Source: Mycolicibacter sinensis
GTDB taxonomy: Bacteria; Actinomycetota; Actinomycetes; Mycobacteriales; Mycobacteriaceae
Direction of reading: 5' to 3'
NCBI RefSeq assembly: GCF_001667375.1
Contig: NZ_LZIN01000036.1
Span: 1 to 64,000, forward strand
DNA: 64,000 bases
The position numbers and the translations under genes are program-made. Below are positions 53,241-63,629 of the stretch, piece after piece. How positions within the stretch are numbered: position 1 is the first letter of the stretch; every line of letters begins with the position of its first letter. The notes beneath the pieces are model-generated. The model did not search any database, was not told the origin of the DNA, and worked only from the letters and a program-made list of their open reading frames with translations.

Positions 53241-54002
53241 TCAGGACCAGCGGGCCAGGATCTCCCCGGCGTGCTTGCCCAGCGCGGCCTGCAACAGCGG
53301 CCCGAAGCTGACCCGGCCGATCCCGAGCTCGCCGAACGAGGCCGGGTCGTCGGAGTCGGGGGCGGCCAGCGCATTGACCGGCTTGGGCAGCCCGGCGGCC
53401 AGGGCCCGCAGTGTCTCCGCATCGTGGCGCCCGACCGGGTAGAGCACGTCCGCGCCGGCTTCGGCGCACTGCGTCAGCCGCGCGATGGCGCGGTCGATGC
53501 GGTCCGCGTCGTCGCCGTCTTTGCGCAGGAACAAATCGGTGCGGGCGTTGATCACCAGGTGCGTGCCCGCGGCGTCGGCGGCTGCGCGCAGTGCGCCCAC
53601 GAACTCGGCATGCTCCGACGCCGAGCGCAGCCGCTTGTCTTCGCTGTGCACCGAGTCCTCGATGTTGCAGCCGACCACCCCGGCCGCCAGCAGGCCTTCG
53701 ACCAGCCGCTCGGCGGATTCGGCATAGCCCGACTCGATGTCGAGGGAGACCGGCACGTCGACGGCGGCGGTGATCTGGCGGACCCGGCCCAGCACCTCGG
53801 CGAACGACATCCCTTCGCCGTCGCTCAGGCCCATCGATTCGGCCACCGGCTTGCTGCCGATCGTCAGCGCCGCGAATCCGGCACCTACTGCCAGCTTGGC
53901 TGACCACACATCCCACACGGTCGGCAGGATCACCGGATTGCCCGGCTGGTGCATTGCCAGGAATGCCGCCGCCCGCTGCCCAAGAACCTCGTGACTCGTC
54001 AT
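53241..54002 (-). CDS. PEP mutase/isocitrate lyase-family protein
   Basis: A 253-residue TIM-barrel protein of the PEP phosphomutase/isocitrate lyase superfamily. Metal-binding DIESGY and IEDSV segments are present, and residues such as NARTDLFL are typical. The general chemistry is C-C or P-C bond cleavage near a carboxylate; the substrate is unknown. It resembles Rv1998c as I recall it. The ATG at 54002 is chosen; the long extension to 54272 is not conserved. Confidence 0.82.
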   Translation of the reverse strand: MTSHEVLGQRAAAFLAMHQPGNPVILPTVWDVWSAKLAVGAGFAALTIGSKPVAESMGLSDGEGMSFAEVLGRVRQITAAVDVPVSLDIESGYAESAERLVEGLLAAGVVGCNIEDSVHSEDKRLRSASEHAEFVGALRAAADAAGTHLVINARTDLFLRKDGDDADRIDRAIARLTQCAEAGADVLYPVGRHDAETLRALAAGLPKPVNALAAPDSDDPASFGELGIGRVSFGPLLQAALGKHAGEILARWS

Positions 54003-54343
54003 TTTTACAACTCTTCCATGTGGTATTTGACGGCCGCTCAGCGGGGCCGGGCTTGTGGCGAATGGTCGAGGAATGCGGACGAAGTGTCTCCAACTCCCTT
54101 CGGGTCGGCTTCGCCGGCGGGTAAGGACTGCAACGGTGTTCGACTGAAGTCCGAAAACATGGAGCGAACTGCGTTGGGATTCTTGGGTTATCGCGGGTTT
54201 TGCTGGCATCGGCGGTGGGTATAGCCCCGCTGAATTCCGGGTGGGGGATGAGACGGCCCCGTGATTCAGCATAAGGCTTGCAGTGCCGTAGGCCGTTTAG
54301 GAAAGCAACCGACTTTGATTCGCACGTAAGGGAAGTGGCACAG
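54003..54343. other. Intergenic region upstream of PGRS-type gene
   Basis: This ~340-base gap between divergent genes holds no gene that I support. It should contain promoters for both. The segment near 54270-54340 has a moderately AT-rich leader before the ATG at 54344. Confidence 0.5.
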
Positions 54344-55819
54344 ATGACCGGTCAATGGATTACTCGGAGTCTGGGCGCGGGGGCGGCAGCGGCTGCGTTC
54401 ATGGCGTTCACCGTCTCGCCAATGGGCGCGGCGCCCAAAGCTCAGGCCGACGAGCTGGACTGGCTTCTGGACCTGTTCAGCCCCACCGACTGGGCGGCTC
54501 CGGCCGCGGACACCGGGGCGACCACCTTCAGTTGGGATGCGCTGTTCGACCCGGCGAGCGCGGGAGCGGCTGACGGCAGCGAGGGTGACTGGTTCGGCGG
54601 CCTGCTTGGGAGCCTGTTCGGCAACTTGTCGGTCGACGCGAACACCTACGCCATGATCCACACCTGGGAGCAGGATTGGATCACCAGCGACTTCGGTCAG
54701 TTCGTCGACAACTCGATCAATACGCTTTCTGGCCAGTTCCTGATCGGCAATGGTGCCGACGGTATGGACGGCGGCACGCTGGCCGACGCGGCCGGCGGCA
54801 ACGGCGGGCTGTGGTTCGGTGACGGCGGCGCCGGTGGCACCGACGCCGACGGCGTGGGCGGCGTCGGCGGTGACGCCGGCTTGATCGGTAACGGCGGCAT
54901 GGGCGGTGAAGGAGCCGACGGCGGCGCCGGCGGTATGGGCGGCACCGGCGGGACGCTGATGGGCGTCGGCGGTGCCGGTGGCACCGGCGGCACCGGTGTG
55001 GACGGCGGCGTCGGCGGCATCGGCGGCGACGGTGGCGCCGGGTTGGGCACGATCTTCGGTACGGGCGGTGTCGGCGGGACCGGCGGCGCCGGATATGAGG
55101 GCGTCGCGAATGGCCAAGGTGGCGACGTGACCGCCGGGAACGGCGGGGCCGGCGGCAACGGCGGCCAGGGCTCGACCATCGGTGGTAACGGCGGGGTCGG
55201 TGGCGCCGGTGGCGAGGCCACCTCCAACGGGTCGGATGGCACCGCTTTCGGCGGGGACGGCGGTGATGGCGGTGACGGCGGTGTCGGCGGTCAGGTGATG
55301 GGCGACGGCGGGGCCGGCGGGGCCGGCGGCGCGGCCACGGCCAACGGCTCGGGTGGCAACACCGTCGGCGGCGACGGCGGCGACGGCGGTGACGGCGCCG
55401 GTGTGGCCACGCCGGCGACCCCGGGGCCGGTCGGCGGTGACGGCGGTGTCGGTGGGGCCGGAGGCGACGCGCTCTCGCACGGCATGGGTGGCACCGCCAC
55501 CGGTGGTGACGCCGGTGACGGCGGCAACGGTGGTCAGGGTGGTGCCGGCAACGACGGTGGGGCCGGCGGCAACGGCGGCAATGGCGGCAGCGCCCGGGCC
55601 ACCGGCTCGGACGGTCTTGCGGCCGGTGGTGACGGCGGTGACGGCGGCAACGGCGGACCCGGTGGCGTGGGCGCCGCCGGCGGTCCGGGTGGTGAGCCCG
55701 GTGCGCCCGGGTCGCCCGTCGTCAACGGCAACGGCAGCACCGGCACGCCCGGCGCACCCGGTCAGGCCGGTCAGCCCGGTGCGGACGGCCCGCCTGCCGG
55801 TTCCGGCAGCGGTACCTGA
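54344..55819 (+). CDS. PE-less PGRS-type secreted glycine-rich protein
   Basis: A 491-residue protein. It has an N-terminal signal peptide ending near AQA (residue ~37), an aromatic/acidic linker with LDWLLDLFSP, then FVDNSINTLSGQFLIGNGADG. That last piece echoes the GRPLIGNGADG junction of PE_PGRS proteins. From residue ~155 it is an almost pure GGxGGxGG repeat. There is no PE domain, so secretion is likely by Sec or Tat. The tail becomes Pro-rich. The role is unknown; PGRS domains are surface-exposed and antigenically variable in M. tuberculosis. Confidence 0.82.
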   Translation: MTGQWITRSLGAGAAAAAFMAFTVSPMGAAPKAQADELDWLLDLFSPTDWAAPAADTGATTFSWDALFDPASAGAADGSEGDWFGGLLGSLFGNLSVDANTYAMIHTWEQDWITSDFGQFVDNSINTLSGQFLIGNGADGMDGGTLADAAGGNGGLWFGDGGAGGTDADGVGGVGGDAGLIGNGGMGGEGADGGAGGMGGTGGTLMGVGGAGGTGGTGVDGGVGGIGGDGGAGLGTIFGTGGVGGTGGAGYEGVANGQGGDVTAGNGGAGGNGGQGSTIGGNGGVGGAGGEATSNGSDGTAFGGDGGDGGDGGVGGQVMGDGGAGGAGGAATANGSGGNTVGGDGGDGGDGAGVATPATPGPVGGDGGVGGAGGDALSHGMGGTATGGDAGDGGNGGQGGAGNDGGAGGNGGNGGSARATGSDGLAAGGDGGDGGNGGPGGVGAAGGPGGEPGAPGSPVVNGNGSTGTPGAPGQAGQPGADGPPAGSGSGT

Positions 55820-55865
55820 TCACGCGACTGAACGCACGACGGCGCCGCCGGTGGCGCCGTCGTAG

Positions 55866-57004
<1,139 letters not shown>

Positions 57005-57005
<1 letters not shown>

Positions 57006-58189
57006 CAGCGGAAGGCGCCCAACCCGGTGAACGCCTGGCCCAGCACCAGCTGATGCATCTCCGGGGTGCCTTCATACGTCAGCACCGACTCCAGGTTGAC
57101 CATGTGCCGGATCACCGGGTATTCCAGCGAGATCCCGTTGCCGCCCAGGATGGTTCGCGCGGTGCGGCAGATCTCCAGGGCGCTGCGGGTGTTGTTGAGC
57201 TTGCCGAAGCTGACCTGCTCGGGGCGCAGACCGATGCCGTCCTTGAGCCGGCCCAGGTGCAGCGAGAGCAACTGACCCTTGTGTAGTTCGACGGCCATGT
57301 CGACGAGCTTGGCCTGGGTCAGCTGGAAACCGGCGATCGGCTTGCCGAACTGGGTGCGCGCCATCGCATAGTCGCGAGCCGATTGCCACGCCGAACGCGC
57401 GGCACCCATTGATCCCCAGATGATTCCGTAACGCGCCTCGGACAGGCTGGCCAGGGCGCCCTTGACGCCGCGGGCGTGCGGCAGCATCGCCTCGGCGGGT
57501 AGCCGCACGTCGTCGAGCACCAGTTCGCTGGTGATCGAGGCGCGCAGCGAAAGCTTGTGGTGGACGGTGTTGGCGGAGAAGCCGGGGGTGTCGGTGGGCA
57601 CGATGAAGCCGCGGATGCCATCGTCGGTGGCGGCCCAGACCACCGCGACGTCGGCGATCGACCCGTTGGTGATCCACATCTTGCGGCCGTTGAGTATCCA
57701 ATCCGATCCGTCGCGTTTGGCCCGGGTGGTCATGGCAGCAGGATCGGAGCCCACGTCGGGCTCGGTCAGCCCGAAGCAGCCGATCACCTCCCCGGTGGCC
57801 ATCCCCGGCAGCCACTGCTGCTTCTGCTCTTCGGAGCCGTTGTTGTAGATCGAGAACATCGCCAGCGAGCCCTGCACGCTCACCAGTGAGCGCAGGCCGG
57901 AATCGGCGGCCTCCAACTCCACGCAGGCCAAGCCGTAGTGCACCGCCGACGCCCCGCCGCACCCGTACCCGTGCAGGTGCATGCCCAGCAGCCCGAGCTT
58001 GCCGAATTCTTTCGCGAGCTCGCGGGCGGGTAGGTCGCCGATCTCGAACCATTCGGCGATGTGGGGCATGACGTGTTCGGCGCAGAACTCCGCGACGGTG
58101 TCCCGCAGCGCGATCTCGTCGTCGGACAACAGGGTGTCCAGGCTCAACGGGTCGAGTGGGTCGAATTCCGGGGTATTACCGTGTGCCAT
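57005..58189 (-). CDS. Glutaryl-CoA dehydrogenase-like acyl-CoA dehydrogenase (FadE7-like)
   Basis: A 394-residue acyl-CoA dehydrogenase close to glutaryl-CoA dehydrogenases: FGLTEPDVGSDPAAM, NGRKMWITNGSIAD and the catalytic YEGTPEMHQLVLG. The conserved glutamate is followed by MHQ rather than the IHA I recall in GCDH. From memory it matches FadE7 (Rv0400c). The ATG at 58189 was chosen; the longer open frame to 58624 lies inside the ligase gene. First gene of a two-gene operon. Confidence 0.87.
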
Positions 58190-58236
58190 CAGCTCATCCT
58201 GCCACCGTTGACGGCGCACAGCTTGCCCGGCTGAAC

Positions 58237-59775
58237 TCAACCTTTCGGTTCGTCCGACAGCGCCTCGCGCAGCTGATATTTCACGACCTTCCCGGACTGG
58301 GTGCGCGGCAGGGCGTCGACGAACTCCAGCCGGATCGGCAGCTTGAACGCCGCCAACTTGCCCCGGGCGAACTCGCGCAACTCGTCCAGCGTCAGGGTGG
58401 TACCCGCCTTCAGCGCTACCACCGCCGTCACCGCTTCGCCCCACTTTTCGTGCGGGGTGCCCAACACGGCGACTTCGGCGACGGCGGGATGTCCGTAGAG
58501 CACGTCTTCGACTTCGGCGGGGTAGACGTTCTCGCCACCGGAGATGACCATGTCCTTGACCCGGTCGATCACCCAGACGTAGCCCTCGTCGTCGGCCTGG
58601 CCGATATCGCCGGTGTGAAACCACCCCTCGGCGTCGATCACCGCGGCGGTGGCCTCGGGGTTACGCCAGTAACCGGCCATCACCTGCGGCCCGCGGACGC
58701 AGATCTCGCCGCGCGCACCGGCGGGCACCGGGTCGTTGTTGGCGTCGACCAATCGCACATCCGACAGCGGCAGGACCTGATTGCCGGCGGCGCCGATCTT
58801 CGCGCCGACCTCGTCGGTGCGCAGCACCAACGCCAGCGGCGCGGTTTCGGTGAGCCCGTATCCCTGCGCGAACGGGATACCGCGCTGCCCGTAGCGCTGG
58901 ATCAGCGACTCGGGTACCGGCGCGCCGCCGCAGACGAAGTGGCGCACGCTGGACAGATCGGAGTCGGCGAATTCCGGGTGCTGACTCATGAACAAGAACA
59001 TCGCCGGCACCCCGAACATGGTGGTCACCCGGTGCTCGGCGATGAGCCGGAGCGCTTCGCCCGGATCGAAGGCGGGCATCAGTACGATCTGGCCACCCTT
59101 CTGCAGGGTCAGCAGGGTGGTGACATTGAGTCCGCCGATGTGAAACAGCGGTGCGCAGACCAACGACACGTCGTGCTGGCAGGTGTCGAACGCCAGCAGG
59201 GCATTGAAGTTGTTCCAGAACAGGTTTGCGTGAGTAAGCATCGCCCCCTTGGGCCGTCCGGTGGTCCCCGAGGTGTACATGATCACCGCGACCTCGTCGG
59301 CGTCGGCGAACACCGGGTCAGCCAGCGGGGCGCCGTGGGTGAGCAGGTCGTCGACCACCTCCCAACCGTGAACCGGCGCCAGGGCGATCGCGCGTTGTAA
59401 GCCGGCCTGGGCGCGCACCGGGTCGATCACTGCGGCGCGCTCGGCGTCGGCCACCAGCGTGTGCACTCCCGCGTTGCCCAGGATGTAGCAGAGCTCGTCG
59501 GCGGTGAGCCGCCAATTCAGCGGTACGAATGCCGCGCCGATTCGGGCGGCGGCGAACAACGTGACCAGAAAGTCGGGGTGGTTGAGGCCGACATAGCCGA
59601 CCCGGTCGCCGCGGCGTGTCCCGCCGGCGCCCAGTTCGGCCGCCAGCCGGTCGATACGATCCGCGAAATCCCGATACGTCCAGGTGTTTTCGCCGAAGGT
59701 GATCGCCGGCAGCTTCGGCGTTGCCGCCGCCCGTCGGGCGATCCAGGAGCCGAGGTCGATAGGAGCGGTGCTCAC
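58237..59775 (-). CDS. Acyl-CoA synthetase (FadD-type)
   Basis: A 512-residue ANL-superfamily ligase. The ATP-binding P-loop YTSGTTGRPKGAML, the adenylate motif GYGLTETAP, the hinge GWFHTGDIGQADDEGYV, RVKDMVISGGENVYPAEVE and the C-terminal lysine in RTQSGKVVKYQL are all intact, so it should be active. The substrate is unknown, probably a fatty or aromatic acid. The GTG at 59775 is chosen; the extension to 59988 is not conserved. It is 47 bases upstream of the acyl-CoA dehydrogenase pair, so one operon is likely. Confidence 0.9.
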   Translation of the reverse strand: MSTAPIDLGSWIARRAAATPKLPAITFGENTWTYRDFADRIDRLAAELGAGGTRRGDRVGYVGLNHPDFLVTLFAAARIGAAFVPLNWRLTADELCYILGNAGVHTLVADAERAAVIDPVRAQAGLQRAIALAPVHGWEVVDDLLTHGAPLADPVFADADEVAVIMYTSGTTGRPKGAMLTHANLFWNNFNALLAFDTCQHDVSLVCAPLFHIGGLNVTTLLTLQKGGQIVLMPAFDPGEALRLIAEHRVTTMFGVPAMFLFMSQHPEFADSDLSSVRHFVCGGAPVPESLIQRYGQRGIPFAQGYGLTETAPLALVLRTDEVGAKIGAAGNQVLPLSDVRLVDANNDPVPAGARGEICVRGPQVMAGYWRNPEATAAVIDAEGWFHTGDIGQADDEGYVWVIDRVKDMVISGGENVYPAEVEDVLYGHPAVAEVAVLGTPHEKWGEAVTAVVALKAGTTLTLDELREFARGKLAAFKLPIRLEFVDALPRTQSGKVVKYQLREALSDEPKG

Positions 59776-60178
59776 CCGGTGAACGCTAACGCCAGAGCCT
59801 TCCGTCGGGGCGCGATTCGCCGCGCCGAGCCCATGGGCCGCGATCGGGGCATTTATCGCTCGGCCTGATTTTTTTGTGCCGGACGGCGTGAATCTTCGGT
59901 AAAACATCGGAGCGGCGGGGGGATTTATGTGGATAGCTGAATTATTCGGGGTGATTTTAACTGTAAGCCATTGTGACCGGCGTCTCAATTGCAGCGATCA
60001 CCTGGGGAAACGTCGTTTGGAGTGGCCTTGGTGGCGTATCGGGTGACGTTAGGTGAACGGCTTTTGAACATTGTTATTCAGAGGCTTTTCGGCTCGCGTA
60101 ATTGGACGCCGCACGGCTAAATTCGTCCACGTCGAGCTGGCCAGTGCTCGGCGTTGTCCTCGAGAAGGGTTCACCGAG
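59776..60178. other. Intergenic region, AT-richer, no gene
   Basis: This ~400-base gap between divergent genes includes several T runs (GATTTTTTTGTG near 59868) and AT-rich stretches near 59900-59960 that stand out from the GC-rich surroundings. Promoters for the ligase and for the secreted Gly/Ser-rich protein should be here. I see no gene. Confidence 0.5.
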
Positions 60179-60775
60179 ATGAGCGGTCGCCGGCGTGGCG
60201 GTGCGGGACCGGGCTGGAAACACAGCTCAGTTGCGGCGTTGGCGGCGCTCGGATGCTGCCTGCTGTCCGCGCCGACAGCCAATGCCGACTTCGACGACCT
60301 GCTCGACACGGTGCTCGGCGCGGCGACCGCCGGTCCCGATCTGGGCGACGTGGGCGGTGTCCCGGCAGACCTCGGCAGCTTCGACGTCCAGAACGTCCTG
60401 AACGATCCGCTGGCTCAACTCGACCAGGTGTTCCACGGCTCGACGGGGCAGTTGGGTCTCGGCGAACCGGCCTCGGGTCCCGCCGACACCAGTCACGACA
60501 CGGGTACTACGCCCGACACGCCTGCCGGCACAACGCCGGAAACCGGCTCCGGCTCCGGTGCCACCACCGGTTCCGAGCACACGGGCTCGGGCGGCAATTC
60601 CAGCAACTCGTCCAGCCTGCCGAAGTTCAGCCTCCCCAGCGGCGGCAATGGCGGCGGTGGCAGCGGTGGCGGCGGCGGCGGTGGCAACGGGGCCGGCAAC
60701 AATGCCGCCAAGACCAAGTCCAACACCAGCGGCACTAACGCTGGACCGACGCCCCAGCCGGCGGCCGTGCCGTAG
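60179..60775 (+). CDS. Secreted Gly/Ser-rich low-complexity protein
   Basis: A 198-residue protein. A signal peptide ends near ANA (residue ~38), followed by DFDDLLDTVLGAATAG. The C-terminal half is low complexity: SGSGSGAT, then a GGNGGGGSGG tract. It recalls the start of the PGRS-type protein at 54344 but has no PGRS repeat. The role is unknown. The ATG at 60179 has a weak site; the longer frame from 60071 is unlikely because it would place a signal peptide internally. Confidence 0.68.
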   Translation: MSGRRRGGAGPGWKHSSVAALAALGCCLLSAPTANADFDDLLDTVLGAATAGPDLGDVGGVPADLGSFDVQNVLNDPLAQLDQVFHGSTGQLGLGEPASGPADTSHDTGTTPDTPAGTTPETGSGSGATTGSEHTGSGGNSSNSSSLPKFSLPSGGNGGGGSGGGGGGGNGAGNNAAKTKSNTSGTNAGPTPQPAAVP

Positions 60776-60791
60776 GTGGCAGTCTGAACCG

Positions 60792-61910
60792 GTGCCCGGT
60801 TCAATCTGCGACATCCTGCCGTCCGCGGCCGCAGCGCTCGGTGTTCCGGGCGCAACCGACGCCCTCGGTTTGATAGAGCAGATCGGCGAGGTGCGGCGGC
60901 TGGCGGTGGTGCTGGTCGACGGGCTGGGCTATCACCTGCTGCCGCAGTTGGCGGCCGACGCGCCGCTGCTGGCCGCGGTGCTGGCCGGTGCCACCGGGCA
61001 GCTGACCGAGCTGGACTGCACCTTCCCGTCGACCACGCCGACCAGCCTGGTCTCGCTGGGCACCGGTGCGTCGCCGGGGGAGCACGGCGTGCTGGGCTTC
61101 ACCGTCAACGTGCCCGGCACCGATTCGGTGCTGACCCACATCTTCTGGGCTGACGAGCCGTCGCCGGGGTCCTGGCAGCCGGTGCCGACCTGGTTCGAAC
61201 GACTCCGCGACGCCCGGATCAGCGCCCGGGCGGTGCTGCCGGAGATGTTCATCGGCAGCGGACTGACCGAGGCCGCCTACCGGGGTGCGGAGTTTCGCCC
61301 GGTCGCCAAGGGCGAGCACTACGCCGCGCGGGTCGCCGCGGAACTGGCGGCGGCACCCGGCCTGGTCTACGGCTACACCGCGGCGCTGGACCACGCGGCG
61401 CACGTCTCGGGTATCGGCTCAGGCCACTGGCAAGCCGCGGCGGCCAAAGTCGATGCGCTGCTGCGTCATCTGCTTGACCACCTGCCCGGCGATGCCGCGC
61501 TGGTGGTCACCGCCGACCACGGCGGGCTGAACGTGCCCGAGCGGGCGCGCATCGACCTCGATGCCGACCCGCGGCTGCGCTCCGGAATCCGGGTGGTGGC
61601 CGGCGAGCCGCGGGTGCGCTACCTGCACACCGAGCCCGGTGCGACGGCCGACGTGCTGGCCACCTGGACCGAACTGCTCGCCGGCCGGGCGCTGGTCCAA
61701 ACCCGCGAACAGGCCGTGGCCGCAGGCGTTTTCGGGCCGGTGCGCGAGCAGCACCTGGCCCGTATCGGTGACATCGTGGTGACCTGTAGCGGCGACACCG
61801 CGATCCTGGCGACCGAGCACGAGCCGCCGCAGACCGCGCAGTTGGTGGGTTTCCACGGCGGGCCCACCCCGGCCGAGACCGCGATCCCGTTGATAACCCT
61901 CTCCCGTTGA
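60792..61910 (+). CDS. Type I phosphodiesterase/nucleotide pyrophosphatase-like protein
   Basis: A 372-residue alkaline-phosphatase superfamily hydrolase. Metal and catalytic motifs are VVLVDGLGYHLL, FPSTTPTSLVSLGTG with the nucleophile threonine, DHAAHVSG and VTADHGG. It would cleave phosphodiester or pyrophosphate bonds of nucleotides. GTG at 60792 is chosen; the frame extends upstream only through the preceding gene. Its stop lies in the left arm of the hairpin at 61905. Confidence 0.85.
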   Translation: MPGSICDILPSAAAALGVPGATDALGLIEQIGEVRRLAVVLVDGLGYHLLPQLAADAPLLAAVLAGATGQLTELDCTFPSTTPTSLVSLGTGASPGEHGVLGFTVNVPGTDSVLTHIFWADEPSPGSWQPVPTWFERLRDARISARAVLPEMFIGSGLTEAAYRGAEFRPVAKGEHYAARVAAELAAAPGLVYGYTAALDHAAHVSGIGSGHWQAAAAKVDALLRHLLDHLPGDAALVVTADHGGLNVPERARIDLDADPRLRSGIRVVAGEPRVRYLHTEPGATADVLATWTELLAGRALVQTREQAVAAGVFGPVREQHLARIGDIVVTCSGDTAILATEHEPPQTAQLVGFHGGPTPAETAIPLITLSR

Positions 61911-61967
61911 CTCTGCGTCCACCAGGCAGGTCACTCGCACTTTTACCTGGTACGCGCAGAGTCAACG
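61905..61967. terminator. Two-arm hairpin between convergent genes
   Basis: CGTTGACTCTGCG (61905-61917) and CGCAGAGTCAACG (61955-61967) are perfect 13-base arms. Inside, ACCAGG (61921-61926) and CCTGGT (61946-61951) pair as a second stem. The outer left arm contains the stop codon of the phosphodiesterase, and the antiporter stop is 9 bases from the right arm, so it serves both genes. Confidence 0.7.
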
Positions 61968-61975
61968 CCCGGTGG

Positions 61976-63472
61976 TCACTCCGAGTCGCCGTACTCGTCG
62001 AACCAGTGGGCCAGCTTGCCGCGCCGGCTCACCGCGCGCAGCCGGCGTTCTGCGGACGCGCGGGTTTTGCTGGTGGTGACGATCAGCAGCTCGTCGCCGG
62101 CGGTGATCCGGGTGTCGGGCTGGGGGACGAAGGTGTCGCCCTTGCGGATGATCAGCGTGATGACGCTCGGGTCGGGTAGCCGCAGCTCGAGCACCGAGAC
62201 ATTGTGCAGCTTCGATTCGGGCTGCACCGTCATCGTCAACAGTTCGGCCTCCAAGACGTCCAGCGGGGCCGCCTCGACCTGGATCTCGCGGGTGGTGTCG
62301 CGCGATATCAGGCCGAGCCAATGGGCGAACAGGCCCAGGCTGGGGCCCTGTACCACGGTGTAGACCACCACCAGGATGAACACGATGTTGAGCAGCCGGT
62401 AGCTGTCCGGGACGCCCTCGACGATCGGAAACGTGGCCAGCACGATCGGGACCGCGCCGCGCAGGCCCGCCCAGGACAAGAAGATCTGCTCCCGCCATGG
62501 CACCCGGAACCAGATCAGCGAGGCCACCACCGACAGCGGCCGGCTCAGCAACAGCAGCACCGCCCCGATCACGAGTGCCGGGACCAGCTCCCCGGACAGC
62601 TGGCTCGGGCTCACCAACAGCCCCAGCAGTACGAACAGGCCGATCTGCGCCAGCCAGCCCAGCCCCTCGGCGAACGAGCGGATCGCCGCGCGGTGCGGCA
62701 GGCCGGAGTTCGCCAGCACCACGCCCGACAGGTAGGCGGCGATGAAACCACTGGCGTGCGCCGACGCGGCGGCGGCGAAGGCCACCATGCCCAGCCCGAA
62801 CGTGGCCAGCGGGTACAACCCGGACGCCGGCAGCGCGGCGCGGCGCAGCATCATCGCCCCGAGCAGCCCGGCGACCAAACCGATGGCCGACCCGGCCACC
62901 AGTTCGTAGACGACGCTGCCGACGGCGTGGAGCGGCGCGATCGTCAGCGGCGTGGTGCTCAGCATCAGCACCACGATCGCCGCCGGCGCATCGTTGAAAC
63001 CGGACTCCGCCTCCAGCAGACCGGCCACCCGTCGCGGCAGCGGCAGCACCCGCAGGATGGAGAACACCGCGGCGGCGTCGGTGGGCGAGACGATCGCGCC
63101 CAGCAGCAGCGCCAGCTGCCAGCTGACGCCCAGCAGCAGATGCGCGGCCACCGCGATCACCGCCATGCTGACCACCACGCCGACGGTGGCCAGCACCGCC
63201 GCCGGTGCCAGCAGCCGCCGGATGTTGCCGAACGTCGTCGTCAGACCACCTTCGACCAGGATCACCGCGAGCGCGGTCGTGCCCAGGTCACTGGCGAGTT
63301 GCACATCGGAGAAGTCCAGCCCGAGTCCGTTGTTGCCGATCGCCACCCCGACGAATAGGAACAGCAGCAGGCTGGGCAGTCCGACCCGATCCGCCGCCCG
63401 AGTGGCGATGATGCTCGCCAGCAGCACCAGACCCCCGATCAGCAGGGCCAGGTAGAGCTGTTCCAGGCTCAT
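61976..63472 (-). CDS. K+/H+ or Na+/H+ antiporter, NhaP2/CvrA-type
   Basis: A 498-residue antiporter: ~12 membrane helices (GAIVSPTDAAAVFSIL, LEAESGFNDAPAAIVV) followed by a cytoplasmic RCK_C/TrkA-C domain (residues ~395-480, DPSVITLIIRKGDTFVPQP). The C-terminal regulatory domain distinguishes it from the CPA1 antiporter at 47745 and suggests ligand-gated K+ efflux. The gene next to it, starting at 63630 on the other strand, is also TrkA-related, so the pair is a potassium module. Confidence 0.9.
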   Translation of the reverse strand: MSLEQLYLALLIGGLVLLASIIATRAADRVGLPSLLLFLFVGVAIGNNGLGLDFSDVQLASDLGTTALAVILVEGGLTTTFGNIRRLLAPAAVLATVGVVVSMAVIAVAAHLLLGVSWQLALLLGAIVSPTDAAAVFSILRVLPLPRRVAGLLEAESGFNDAPAAIVVLMLSTTPLTIAPLHAVGSVVYELVAGSAIGLVAGLLGAMMLRRAALPASGLYPLATFGLGMVAFAAAASAHASGFIAAYLSGVVLANSGLPHRAAIRSFAEGLGWLAQIGLFVLLGLLVSPSQLSGELVPALVIGAVLLLLSRPLSVVASLIWFRVPWREQIFLSWAGLRGAVPIVLATFPIVEGVPDSYRLLNIVFILVVVYTVVQGPSLGLFAHWLGLISRDTTREIQVEAAPLDVLEAELLTMTVQPESKLHNVSVLELRLPDPSVITLIIRKGDTFVPQPDTRITAGDELLIVTTSKTRASAERRLRAVSRRGKLAHWFDEYGDSE

Positions 63473-63629
63473 CTGATCCCCATTCGGGCCGGCGGTGGTG
63501 GTCGAATCCGATCGTGTGATTCGCTCATGGTCAGCGGGTTCGTGTTACCTGTCAGTAAATCAGTACCGCCGCCACCACTGTGGTACACCCGGATCAGCCA
63601 GGGGCGGTGCGCGGAGGAGGGGAGCGATC

